Positions 47,605 to 58,479 of a stretch of 64,000 nucleotides of DNA are shown here, one piece after another. The position numbers and the translations under genes were made by a program. This DNA comes from Polytrichum commune (Eukaryota > Streptophyta > Polytrichopsida > Polytrichales > Polytrichaceae). The DNA is taken from assembly GCA_950295325.1 (NCBI GenBank), contig OX485804.1, positions 43,822,429-43,886,428 of the forward strand, read 5' to 3'. Positions within the stretch are counted from its first letter, which is position 1, and the number at the start of each line of letters is the position of its first letter. The notes below the pieces were generated by a model. The model did not search any database and had not been told where the DNA came from. It worked only from the letters and a program-made list of their open reading frames with translations.

Positions 47605-49665
47605 CAATGCCATGATATTAAATTTTTTGATTATAAACTTTCACATTAATCAACTAGCAATTGTCTTCTTTATAAATAGATGACGATGTGCTCAAAAGAT
47701 CCTAAATATACATACATGGAGAATGGTCATACTTTCCATACCAGATATGTAACAAGGATGTAGATGAATGGAGCAAAATAACCATGGTTACAGTTGTGAC
47801 CCACATCTCTAACCCATGGTAAAAGTAGGGTTTGGAAAAAACTTACCATAGGTAAGAACTCCAATATAAATCCCTAACCCTAAAAGGAGCTTCCCTTTTT
47901 ACTATTCATGCAAGCACAAGGTGGGGTGACTTTGTGCATACTCATTGGAATAGTAGATACGTGTGGAAAGTGAGAGAAACTAAGGCTCATCACCAAGAGG
48001 AGTATTCTACTTGGAGTAACCCAATCATGGCCAAGGAACATGTTTGGACTTTTCTCTTTGTCCATTTGGTTTGGACTGTTCCGCTTGTAAAAAGTACCAT
48101 TATGTAAAGCGTACATACATATCAGAAGGTGAAGGTTAAATAGCTCAGGCCGCGCTTGAACACCCATATGTCATTTTGCAATGAGTGTTGTAATTTGAAA
48201 TATTGCAACGCATTTGATGTTGTTTAAATGTGTGCGACATGGATAACAACTGGGTCATGATGTTATTTACCTCATGTATGTAACTAATCCTCAAATGTTT
48301 GTTGCTTGGTTGCATGGGCATAGGTGAGGCAGGCCCTTCACACTTTCAATATAATGATGTATTATGATTATGACATTTTATGCATATCTATTGGTTGAAG
48401 TTACTAGGAACATTTCCATTGTAAGTAATCCATACATGTGGTGGATTAGATATATATGTACTTTGTGGTGAAGCAAGAAGATAGGTGATTAAACTTCCAA
48501 GGTATGGGGCAGTCAAACTCAAACATTTGTTGGATATCATTTTATAGCATAAACCCTAAGTAAGGTACATATTCTTGCAAAGCAAAGTAGGGTATACCAC
48601 AAAATGTCCAAGTTGTACAACACATAGATAAGCATGATTGCAAACAACTCTATTATGCAAAATGCTATTGTGTTACCAAGTAGGAAGATGCAAAGGAAAT
48701 AAAAAGAGTCTTGTGGAAATTCCCACCCACCCACCCTTGTATTGCAATGAAGAAGATGTTGAAGGATTTGGCCTCTGAAAAGAGGAAGTTCAAACCTTAT
48801 AAAAGTCAACTATATATATATACTCTGTACTTTGTTTTTACCTTGCATTGTATGACTAGCACAACTTTTAACACATAACTTCAAAGAGTTATTATTCTGG
48901 ATTTCGAAAAAGGTTATCTAGGAAATATCCACCATAGATTCAACAATATGTATCTACGGACAAGGATGTTTACTTGATACTATATTAAGAGGAGGGAGAC
49001 ATGAGAGCCTCCTTTCCAAAGTTAAGCCGCATATGTAGTTCACCCTAAGTAACTTCGGGGTCTAATGAATAGTGTGCGGACTTGTGGGTGGTGTAATGCA
49101 TGGGTACAAAATGTATGATTATGCCGTATTTGTTTGTGTGACATAGATAATAATTGGGTTATGATGTTATTCACCTCGTGTGCGTTACTAACCCTCTCTT
49201 TGGATTTGGTTGGTGGCATGGGCACATGTGAGGCAGACCCTTCACAACTTTGACGGCTCTCGTAGGTTTTGTATACCATCTTCTTCTTTTTTAAAAGGAT
49301 GTGTAATATGTAAAGATATTCCACAATGTTGGTTGGAATGCTTAGCGATTATACCTTGCAAAATACTTGGCAAATGTCTTAGAATCCCTTATTGAGTTTG
49401 ACAATACACATACTAGATATGGTTTGCAATATCTTATGTAAGGGTACAAAGTTTTGAACCTTAGCAGTTTGATACTCAAAGGTTTAATATTGTTAGATAC
49501 ATACCAAGATGAGAAGGTTAATAAAGAAAGAGGACAAATATGCAATTATATAGCCATGAGGGATGGTCCCACCCACCCTCCCGGTTTCAAAAGGTACATG
49601 GATATGTGGAAAAATGCTTTGGCCTCTAAACATGAGGATCTCTCTCTCTCCTTTCGATTATATTT
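46400..49665. repeat. Three tandem copies of a unit of about 1.1 kb
   Basis: Each unit carries, in order, a 'gagtattctacttggagt' block (46850 and 48000), 'ttatttacctcgtgt', 'gcataggtgaggca' (47050, 48320, 49225 as variants), 'tttgtggtgaagcaa' and 'tttggcctctaaaaagagga'. Long CT runs lie at matching places (46456-46504 and 47550-47601). The third unit is shortest and most diverged. Short peptides shared by units (HDWVTPSRILLL on the minus strand) do not add up to a gene. Confidence 0.85.
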
Positions 49666-51932
49666 ATGGCATTTTCAAGATTTTTTTAAAGTGGAATTTG
49701 CAAGATTGGTTTATGGGAAGAACACTTTTTAAAAATCATAAATAAATTTCTGGATATTTTGTAAGAATGTTCATTCACGTATAGACATATGTCATATCTT
49801 AAGATGCATACAAATATACAAACACTATTATAAGTCTCTATTTGTAATACAATTAAAAATACATGCATGATCGTTTTAAAAGGAAAGAAAGAAAAAGAAA
49901 AAGAAGAAGAAACAACAACAACAACAACAACAACAACCTTCACTTTTAGCTACAATATAACTTTGCATCTCAAACACAATTCTCCATCTCATAATGATAA
50001 TTTTTGCGATTCGCATTTGCAAGTTGGATGCGACAATTCTAGTTGATTTGATTTAACAACAAAAATTGTATGTGGAGTTGGAGGTGCCCACAACAAGGTG
50101 TGTGGGTGTTATTTGGTTCCTCTTCTTAATCATATCTCTATGTTTGACTGGTATGTGGTTTGACGAGGATCAAAGAACAAACACTATAAAGACACATTTT
50201 TAAAGAAGATTGGATTACATCTTCAAATATTCTTAACTACTCTACACTCAATTGATGTTGATGCTTCATCGTAGATTTGCTAATGCAACAGAAGTTTTCT
50301 TATGCAAATCCAATTGGTAGAAGCCAGAGAACATGAAAAAAATGAAACAAATAACATCTACATACCTTAAACAAGTGTTTCATTTCCTTTTGGAGACTAT
50401 CACTTTGCTAGAAGGTCTACAATAGAACTCGGGTCACGATCAACCATAGGGCGTACTAGGCACCAAACAACACACGTCTCCACTCGACCATCACGAGAGT
50501 GGTTCTTGCAACACGTGAAAATGGTACAATAACTCCAACTTAGAATACATACATTAAAACATCTAGTTGATTGTGGTCCACACCATTCATCATCGATCCA
50601 CGCTACTTATTTAGTGGATGGCATATGTCATAAGGCACTTGGTGCTACATGGCCAGTCATGAATAACACAATATGATGAACACAACCCACTAATTTTAAT
50701 GCCACACAAAATTGTATATGCTAATGTGGTTCATCATTTGAAGTTGTTGGTATAATGGGCACACTAAATAACACGGGCCACAATCAATCATGAAGAGCCC
50801 ACACTTATTGAATATCAATCCATGTCGAATTTGTAGTTGGTATTTAATTAACAAGGAAAACATTTCAAAAGTTCAAGTATTTGTTCTTAGGAGATTGATG
50901 TGGAGTGAGGATGGTTTTATTGTATGCTACTTACATTGAATCTAAAATTCAAGGTGTTGGTCAAAAGTCTTGGACACGATGACTTAGGGAAAGACGTGGG
51001 TTTTTGGGGCTTATGTTATTTCCACCATGGTTAGATCATTAGTGCAACTCACATTAATTTCTCACCCACACCAAAAGGTCCATTAAGTGAACATTGACAT
51101 GTGAAACCAAGTCAACCCACACTAGTTTTATCAACATTCCACACTATTTTGGAATATTCAATACATCTCATTTATTCACTAATGGTTGGCATATGGATGG
51201 ATGAACAAACAACCACTTTAATTTTTTGTGATGTAGTTTTGACCCAAAATAAGTTGCATCGGTAAATGCGTCGACCTATTTGTGAGGAAGTCAACCTAAT
51301 TAAGCATACTAGTGTAATATATACTAATTATCCTAGTTAGCATGTGTGTTACTAATTTCCAAAACACACACACTATTTTTCCAAGTCTCAAATTTTAAGA
51401 GGGCCAAAATTTGTATTGAGTGAACTCACAAATACATGCTCAATTACCATGCATTGCAAGAGAATTAGTGTGTACTTTAAGGTGATTGTAGGAGTGATGA
51501 AACAAATTATATGCAAACACATGCTTGTCAATGAACACAACCAAGATGAAGAGTGCCGATACTTTTAGTAATTATTGATGCTATGAATAGTAATTTCAAG
51601 GAATAATACTGAGATGACCAATGCTTCCTAGATTTAAAAATAAATAAATAATTGGTAGCACTAATTTCATAGCGTAAGTATTACCTTCACTAATTTCCCA
51701 CACACACTATTAGCCCTCCCTCACTAATTGGGATGATTAAAGTAGTTTTGCCACAACGTAATGGATAAGAATATCTTCATGCTACAAATGTTTGAAGCTG
51801 AAGGACGAAATAATAAATCATTTCCTTAAAATCAAGCACCGTGTAAAAGAATCTATGTGTGCGCACAACACTACATATGGTTTCAACAAGTGGATTCTAG
51901 ATAGATTAAAGTTTTGAAAGAAGTGAATTTGA
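49666..51932. other. Intergenic stretch with repeat fragments
   Basis: An AAC repeat lies at 49911-49937, a dispersed-family copy at about 50130-50240, a copy of the 42850 repeat at about 50255-50320 and the short 'cgacctatttgtgagg' repeat near 51270. No gene was recognised. Confidence 0.4.
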
Positions 51933-52430
51933 GGGCCACTTCACACATGAGCCAAGAGCCGTGACCATGAAATTGTGAGAGCCCAAAAGAAAGTGTCCAA
52001 AGGCCGTCCCAACACACCTCCAACATCATGTAGTGTGGTCACGGATCTTCAAGTGTAGTGTGAAGTCATGTGTGACCGGGACCCCAACCAAATGCTATTT
52101 CAATGAATTTCTATTCATGTGGGTCCTCACACATGATATAATAGAATAAACCAACTGTTGTGAGCGTTCGGAGTGCCATGGTCTCGCGGTTTTGTGTTAG
52201 GCCTACCTCCAAGAGGTGGTTTTTGAAAATAGTCCAAGTGACATGAAAAATGATCCATTGGATATCATGTAGGAATCCATGTAGACTTTACATCCATCTT
52301 GCATTCACATACTCCATTGGTCCCTCAAGCGTAGTGTGAAGCGAACTTGGACCGGCTCCGCCTTTTCCACCAATGAGAGTGCTTGAAGTGTACTGGTCGT
52401 GGGCTCTCAGTCTCGTGTGTGAAGTGGGCC
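51933..52430. mobile_element. Tourist-like MITE, complete, copy 3
   Basis: The 498-bp element begins GGGCCACTTCACACA and ends TGTGTGAAGTGGGCC, flanked by TGA on both sides (51930-51932 and 52431-52433). TGA differs from the TAA at copy 1, so the third base position of the target is not strict. Confidence 0.85.
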
Positions 52431-52484
52431 TGATGTAATGATGGATAAATTAAATAGACAAAAGGCACAACTTTTTGAAATAAG

Positions 52485-52753
52485 TACCGTAGTACCATAG
52501 CTGGTTCGTTCAAAAATAATTCTAAAAATAAAAAATGTAAAAATTATGAAATTATGAAGACAAAAAAACGAAAATAAAATAAATTAATTTTTGCAATCTT
52601 TTGGTGTTTCTAAGCCATTTAAGGTCATTTTTACTGATTTTTTGCTAAAAATGAAAATTGAGAAATTCAGTTTTTTGAGAGGCGAACCTTATTTTTTCAA
52701 AATAAATAAATATTCGTTCGCCAGGGGACGAACCAGCTATTGTGTTACGGTAG
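52485..52753. mobile_element. Foldback MITE with TACCGTAGTACC termini
   Basis: 'taccgtagtaccatagctgg' followed by 'ttcgttc' pairs imperfectly with 'gacgaaccagctattgtgtt' followed by 'acggta'. The interior is A/T-rich. A single copy was seen. Confidence 0.6.
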
Positions 52754-53182
52754 CCATCGAGAAATATGTCAAAGTGAAAATTATCACTCTTTAAACATTC
52801 ACGTAGGTCCTCTTCAATAATTATGCTAACTACTAAACCTACAATGTTGAACATAATCCAAACATGATTTATAAGAACCCAAACCTTCCAACATCTCTTT
52901 TTATGTATACGTATGCCCCGATTGGGAGAATTCAATTGATACATGGGTTTATATCATGAGGACATTTTTCACATTTTCAGCTAGAAACAACAACAATTAT
53001 CCTCCATACGACACTTTGATGCCCATAATGGGCCTCACAGGCATTCAAATTCTGAGGTAAGTGGGCCAAAAATATGCACTTTCGGCTACAATATTAAATG
53101 TTGGAGTGACACATACAAAGTGATTAACGTACCCAGATCGAGGTTGTAGTCAATTTCCTCATAACTTTGTAGAGCTCGTATC

Positions 53183-53611
53183 CATATCATGGCACGGGTA
53201 GATCACTCCATTGTCAAGTTGAACATCACGTGCGACCAAAAAAAATCTTCTTTTGGTAAGTTGCACCACCAAAATGGGTCAAAATTTTATCAAAAAATTT
53301 TCATGAGTAGATATACACAGTACCTATGACATACTTAAAAATGGTAACGAAATTTGATGATTTGTTTTTTTCATAAAACATACCGTTTCTAACTAGAATG
53401 ACACAGAATTGAACTAAAAAAATTACTAAAAAAAATAAAGATGACTAAAAATTTCAGAAAACTATTCAAAAGTTACTATCAATGGTTATGTATATGTAGA
53501 AAAAAAATCATAAATTTTAAAATTATATATGGCATGTAATATAGGGGTAGGAAACTTTGTCCGCACGTGGTGTTCAATTTGACAAGGAGTGATCTACCCG
53601 TGTATCATGGT
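53183..53611. mobile_element. Foldback element with arms of about 54 bp
   Basis: Left arm 53183-53237 ('cacgggtagatcactccat', 'gaacatcacgtgcgacc') pairs with right arm 53559-53611 ('gtccgcacgtggtgttcaa', 'gagtgatctacccgtg'). The interior is A-rich with no coding frame. The target duplication is not clear. Confidence 0.68.
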
Positions 53612-53929
53612 CATTATCAAAGTGAAATTCCTCTTTCTTCGTAGATGATCATATGTTTTGTATGTCTAAACAACAAGTTAGATCCACACCACTCAAATCG
53701 TTTTATCAAGATAGACGCCATAACATTTTCAACTACCATAAGCCATTCCATTATAATAATATTAAGTGACAATGCTTAGCCGAATGTCACTTGTTTTTTC
53801 CAGGCTGGATATACTTATTAACAAGCATCCATAAGGTATAAATCTAGCACCTTTGTATGACATATTCCCGGTCCCACCCAACCTGGTCATTCATATGAAT
53901 ATTGTTGTGGTGTTTGATTTTTTTAGTGA

Positions 53930-54250
53930 TCTTAAGCAAACACCCACATTTGAGTTGTATGTGGTTAAGTCCAACTCCACGAACACATACCAAAAAGACA
54001 TGATGTGTTTAAAATGAGATTAGATTACATACTCATAACATGAAAACCATTGTAGGTTCAACAATCAACATAATTGTGGGGACCTACATGACCATTTAAT
54101 GAAAATCTTCACTTTGACAATGAATAAGATATTTATATGCTTTCTAAAAATGCTATGGCCTCGATTTGAATTTGCTGACCATCTTGCACAAATAGTAGCA
54201 TGATTCAATTCATAGGAGAAGTGGGTTGATTGAAGAAAGTAACCATTATA
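53930..54250 (+). repeat. Dispersed-family copy and paralogous empty site
   Basis: 53930-54090 belongs to the family described at 31680. 54026-54250 is also a near-duplicate of 54832-55028 plus the bases just right of 55551, and so shows what that locus looked like before an element entered it. Confidence 0.65.
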
Positions 54251-54256
54251 GGTTTA

Positions 54257-54829
54257 CAATAATTCAAAGTGCTTAAGTACACACTTTGAATTGGAGCCAT
54301 TGGTGCGCACTTAGTTGGTAGGTGCGTACTTTGTAGATCTCCGTCGAACCAAAAGAAATAAGCAGTTTGTTAAATATCGATGATGCAAACAACAAAGAAT
54401 ATTGTGTTGTTATGTTGGAGGACGTTGAAGAAGTTTTGGAAACAATGCAAATTGAAGAAGAATCACCTATCGATGACGAAATCCAACCTATCGAGACATT
54501 TGTTGCATCTGAAAGTGATATCGACTTCAAGGGTTTTGAAGCTTTGCACATCATTGTCCTCAACGTCGATGACCAATTGCTTTGCTCCGATGTTCAAACC
54601 GAAGTTGGATAGATGTATGATGAACTGCGATGATCGTTTGAGACGTTTAAGTGAAACGCTAACAAACTGACGTTGAGTGTTGAGTGTAAAAAAATCATGC
54701 ATTCGTGACAAATGACTCTACATGATATGTTCAAACAATCAAATATGAACCATGAGTTTTGTCAAAAAAATTGCGCACTTAACCGGGATGCTTACTTACA
54801 CGGGTGCGTACTTAAGCGGGAGATTACTG
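54257..54829. mobile_element. Tigger/pogo-like element, 573 bp, internally deleted
   Basis: The right end read inward is CAGTAATCTCCCGCTTAAGT followed by ACGCACCC; the left end is CAATAATTCAAAGTGCTTAA followed by GTACACAC. TA lies on both flanks (54255-54256 and 54830-54831). CAGTA-type termini with TA duplication fit pogo/Tigger in the Tc1/mariner group. A plus-strand open frame at about 54367-54612 is strongly acidic (LEDVEEVLETMQIEEESP) and may be the tail of a lost transposase. The DDE core is absent. Confidence 0.72.
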
Positions 54830-55031
54830 TACATACTCAAAATATGATAACCATTCTAGGTTCAACAATTATCATACTTCGGAGGATGTATATGACCATT
54901 TCTTGAGCACGACGAGAATCTTCACTTTGACAATGAATAAGATACTCATATGTGCTCCAAAAATTATACGATTTGCTAGCCATCTTGTGCAATATACTAG
55001 CATGATTCAAATCCTACGAGAAGTGTTCAAT

Positions 55032-55551
55032 AACTATACTAAATATGATATTTCGTGTCACCATGGTAACTTTTTCGGATGACACTGCTCATGAATAAGT
55101 GAACAAATATCGTCATGAATGATGGATGAGTTCATCCATTGGCCAAAACCCTACCTTCTCTCGTCAACAACTTTGTGATGAAATATTGTCATGGACGGTT
55201 GAAAATTGGATGAAAAACCACGTGGTAAATGACAATAATTGCAACACTATGCAAATCTATGACCCCCCGGAAAATTTACAAGGAAGGACAAATATTGTTG
55301 GGCTAACATGTAGTGTTGGTGATACTATACCGCGGTTTACAATCAGTTTTGAGCAAGAGAATTGGACATAAAACATTATTCAGATCAATAACAATGATAT
55401 GTGGGATTGACAATATTCCATGGAATATTCATCACATTTAGACTGAATGTGGAGATCATTCTATGGAATATTGTCGGTCCCATAGAACATTGTTATGAAT
55501 CTAAATAATGTTAGGGAATTGGTGACACTAAGTATCATATTTAGCGTAGTT
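55032..55551 (+). mobile_element. Foldback element with ACTATACTAAATA termini, copy 3, with a nested MITE
   Basis: Arms of about 30 bp ('actatactaaatatgatatt' and inverted 'aagtatcatatttagcgtag') bound it. Without the 142-bp GAATATT MITE at 55371-55512 it would be about 378 bp, the same length as the copy at 38981-39358. That supports the boundaries. Confidence 0.82.
55371..55512. mobile_element. Palindromic GAATATT MITE, copy 3, nested
   Basis: 'aacattattcagatcaataa' pairs with 'ttatgaatctaaataatgtt'. 'gaattgg' occurs on both sides just outside and could be part of a target duplication. Confidence 0.82.
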
Positions 55552-57678
55552 GAAGAAAGTAACCCATTTAAGAAAAATCCTACCTTTGCTAGGTGGAACT
55601 GAATTAAGCTCGGTGGCGTTAAAGCAAAGTCCGACTTTGGAAGCCGGGCTAGTCCACCCAAAAGTACAATTACAATGGGACATGTTTCTCAAGTATAGAG
55701 CCAAATAGCAACATTTCACGTCGAAGATCGGCAACTGGGCACATCGCCTGGTCATGAATCATGATGAATCGCAAGTGTTCGGAAGGAGCGGATCATACTT
55801 ATTATATTTCGGGCTTGACTCAAAAAGGGGCAGCCCCTCGATCGGCCCAATTGCAAAAGGACGAGGGAAACTAAACTAAACATGTACTTTTTACGTCTGA
55901 AACTTTGAAGTGAGATGAATGCGCGACTCAAGCGAGGAATTGTCGGCGAGAAGAGAGGATTTGTGGGGGAAATGGGCTTGGCGACTACTTGGTACGCGGC
56001 TATGGCGGACTGCACCAATTGCATCTGCCCCTTTTAGCCCTTGCGCCTCCACGCCTCGCATTCCCCTTCTTGGCTTCGCTTTCCTGTTCCTTTCCCTCTG
56101 TCCCTCCGGTGGATGTCAGTGGAGGAATCAATCATTCCTCCCCGGCTCATTCTTACTGATCTGCCGCTGCGCTGTTCGATTCATCAAAGCCTTGGAAGAA
56201 GTTTTGGGTGGCTTTTGGTTGATGGAGTTCACATAAGTTTCTGTCAAGAACTTCAACATCTGCTGCTGCTGCTGAATCTATTCGATCTCTTTGTTTCGTA
56301 GCCGGCGGTGGATTGATTCCCACGAGAAAGCTGGTCGGGAGAAATCTGACGTTGGTCTTGGAGTTCAAACTCTGGAAAGGTTAGTGACCTACTTCTCTCC
56401 TCTTCGTGCAACTCGAAAGTGCTAGTTGACTCGTCCTTCCTTCCGACACATTGGTTGGTTCAGACCAGCAACAACATCTGCTGTTGCTGAACTGGATCTA
56501 AGATGCGTAGCTTTTGTAGCTGGTGGATTGATTTCTGTGACGAGAAAGATGGTGGAGAGGAATGTGACGTTTAGCTTGGGAGTTGAATCTGTGAAAGGTT
56601 GTTGGTGGCGCTTCTCTTCTCTTCTCTTAGTGCAACTTGTCTGCTGGTTGAAGCATTCTTCTTCCGACACATTCGTTGGTTTCTATCAACAACAGCATCT
56701 GCTGTTGTTGAATCTAAGCTACTTCGCCTATGTAGCCGGTGGATTGAGTACTGTGACGAGGAAGGCGGTTGATAGAAATGTGTGTTTGTCTTGGGAGTTG
56801 GATCTCTGGAAGGTTATTGGTGGTGCTTCCTTCTCTTGGTGCAACTAGTCTGCTGGTTGAATCATTCTTCTTCCGACACAGTCGTACAGATCATCATCAT
56901 TCTCTACTTAATGTCGCCTACCCCCCTGCAGGCAGTCCTTGCCAGGGGCAATGTGGATTAGGGACCACAAGTTTGCTTGCAGTGAGTGAGATTGGAATCT
57001 GTCTATCTTTCTATCAGTAAGGTTGATGTTGTCCTGTTTTATGTGTCCCCGATCTTAAAGCTTATTAGGTTGATGTCCCTTCCTTATCTTCACGGAGGCT
57101 CTTCGACAGAAAACCACGCATTGTCACTGATCCACCTTCCTGTCTTCCCTTGAAGGACAAGAATTTACATTCCGAGCTGGATACTGGGTTGCAATGTAGG
57201 TTAGTGGCTGCAAGCAGCTTGTACATTTGCCATGGTCATAGATTTGTCAGAAGTTGTCTGTCTACCTGCCTGCCTTTCCGATTTTTAAGAAAAAAGTGGC
57301 TCTCGCGTTGTCAAGGTACGGTTTCGGAGGAGTTGCTGGCAACCACTGGCACCTGACCACCCACCTCATTATGTATCGACACATTTATTCAAGCTGCAAC
57401 TACAAGTAATGAGCAAGACAAAAACAGCTGGACTACTCGCTGGTGATCACTGTGTGTGTGTGTGAGAGAGAGAGCTTAGAGCAGTTTGTTGATGAGCATT
57501 CAAACAAACATTTGGCATCCGAATCGTTCATATTTCCTCGGACTCAGGTTGTTTGAATCTCTTCTGTCGACACTCAGGTCTGCGTTTGGTGGCTCAGCAG
57601 ACACACATTGTCGACATACTTACTTAGGAGGTTTAAATCTTGTGGACTGAAGAAAGAAAAACAGATCCTACACCAACA
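55552..57678 (+). promoter_or_regulatory. Upstream region and probable long leader of the proline-rich gene
   Basis: From 55900 the base composition becomes GC-richer and pyrimidine-rich. A triplicated block (56235-56885) lies here, and each unit ends in a donor-like AAGGTT. A GT/GA repeat is at about 57451-57473. Acceptor-like 'actcag' words occur near 57545 and 57575. A leader with introns is plausible; transcription start is unknown. Confidence 0.4.
56235..56885 (+). repeat. Three tandem units of about 210-220 bp upstream of the proline-rich gene
   Basis: The phrase 'cttccgacac' falls at 56440, 56661 and 56870 (spacing 221 and 209). Each unit has a CTG-rich stretch, 'tagccggtggattga' or a near form, 'gacgagaaa', and 'ctctggaaaggtt' or a near form. 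One frame reads similar peptides in each (VAGGLISVTRKMVERNVTF, VAGGLSTVTRKAVDRNVCL), but spacing is not a multiple of three. Confidence 0.85.
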
Positions 57679-58413
57679 ATGGCGACCTCAGCAGGGCGGC
57701 GTTCGTTTGTCGTCCTAGCCGTCGCTCTTGCTTGTTTCTGTTTCTTCATCAGCGACATTGCTGATGCTTCCGCTCCCGCTCTGAACTCAAACTCGCAGCA
57801 GCAACAACAGATCGGTTACGGCGTCTTGTCACGAGGATTTCGACGGACCCTCCTCCTACAAGCGCCAGGGCCATCCCCAACTGGCGTTCCTCCAATCCCA
57901 CCGACACCTCCATCGGCACCTCCAACTCCAAGCATAGGAAGCCCTCCCGCTCCATCACCTCCAGCAACATCACCATCTCCATCGCCAGGCACCACCATCC
58001 CTCCGTCACCAACACCATCCGCAAATGGTCCTCCATCTCCAACACTATCCCCATCTGATGTTCCTACACAATCTCAACCTCCACCCTCTCGACCTCTAGG
58101 GAATTTCTTCACACCCACCCCTGCACCAGCCCCTGCAGATAGCGGTGCAGGCACCAACCCGCCTCCATTTGAGCCGTACACACCGCCTCCTCCTGGCTTC
58201 GTCATTTCAACTCCTCCTCCCCCTGCCGACAACAACAATTCTTCCTCGAAGAAATCTACCACTAGGGCAGCGGTGGGGGCAACTGTGGGGATTGCGTTGG
58301 TATTTTTGTTGGCTCTAGGGGCGGTTGTGTTCTTCAAGCCGGAGTGGTTGCCTTGTTGCAAGGAGGATAGGAGGCGGCAGTCGCAGTATGAGCGTCACAT
58401 GACCGATTTCTGA
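57679..58413 (+). CDS. Proline-rich secreted protein with C-terminal transmembrane segment
   Basis: Single exon of 244 residues, ATG at 57679-57681 in the context ACAATGGCG, stop TGA at 58411-58413. Residues 1 to about 31 form a signal peptide (hydrophobic FVVLAVALACFCFF). A short Gln run follows. Residues 61 to about 185 are dominated by Pro, Ser, Thr and Ala, with SPSP, APAPAP and PPPP motifs typical of arabinogalactan and extensin-type O-glycosylation. A transmembrane helix (about 197-219) precedes a 25-residue basic tail starting KPEWLPCCKED. It looks like a cell-wall or plasma-membrane arabinogalactan-type protein, or the outer half of a PERK-like receptor without kinase. The exact family is not recognised. 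Confidence 0.85.
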   Translation: MATSAGRRSFVVLAVALACFCFFISDIADASAPALNSNSQQQQQIGYGVLSRGFRRTLLLQAPGPSPTGVPPIPPTPPSAPPTPSIGSPPAPSPPATSPSPSPGTTIPPSPTPSANGPPSPTLSPSDVPTQSQPPPSRPLGNFFTPTPAPAPADSGAGTNPPPFEPYTPPPPGFVISTPPPPADNNNSSSKKSTTRAAVGATVGIALVFLLALGAVVFFKPEWLPCCKEDRRRQSQYERHMTDF

Positions 58414-58479
58414 GGGGAGAGACAAAGAGAAATTTGTATCTGAGTAAGTATATACCAAAATTTCGAGTAATCTGATGAT

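Noticed and set aside
54367-54612. Acidic frame as a host gene
   Set aside because: It lies inside a TA-flanked Tigger-like element and is better read as element sequence.
57749-58361. Long minus-strand frames opposite the proline-rich gene
   Set aside because: They are shadows of Pro codons read backwards (Gly-rich), and the plus-strand frame has signal peptide and membrane segment.
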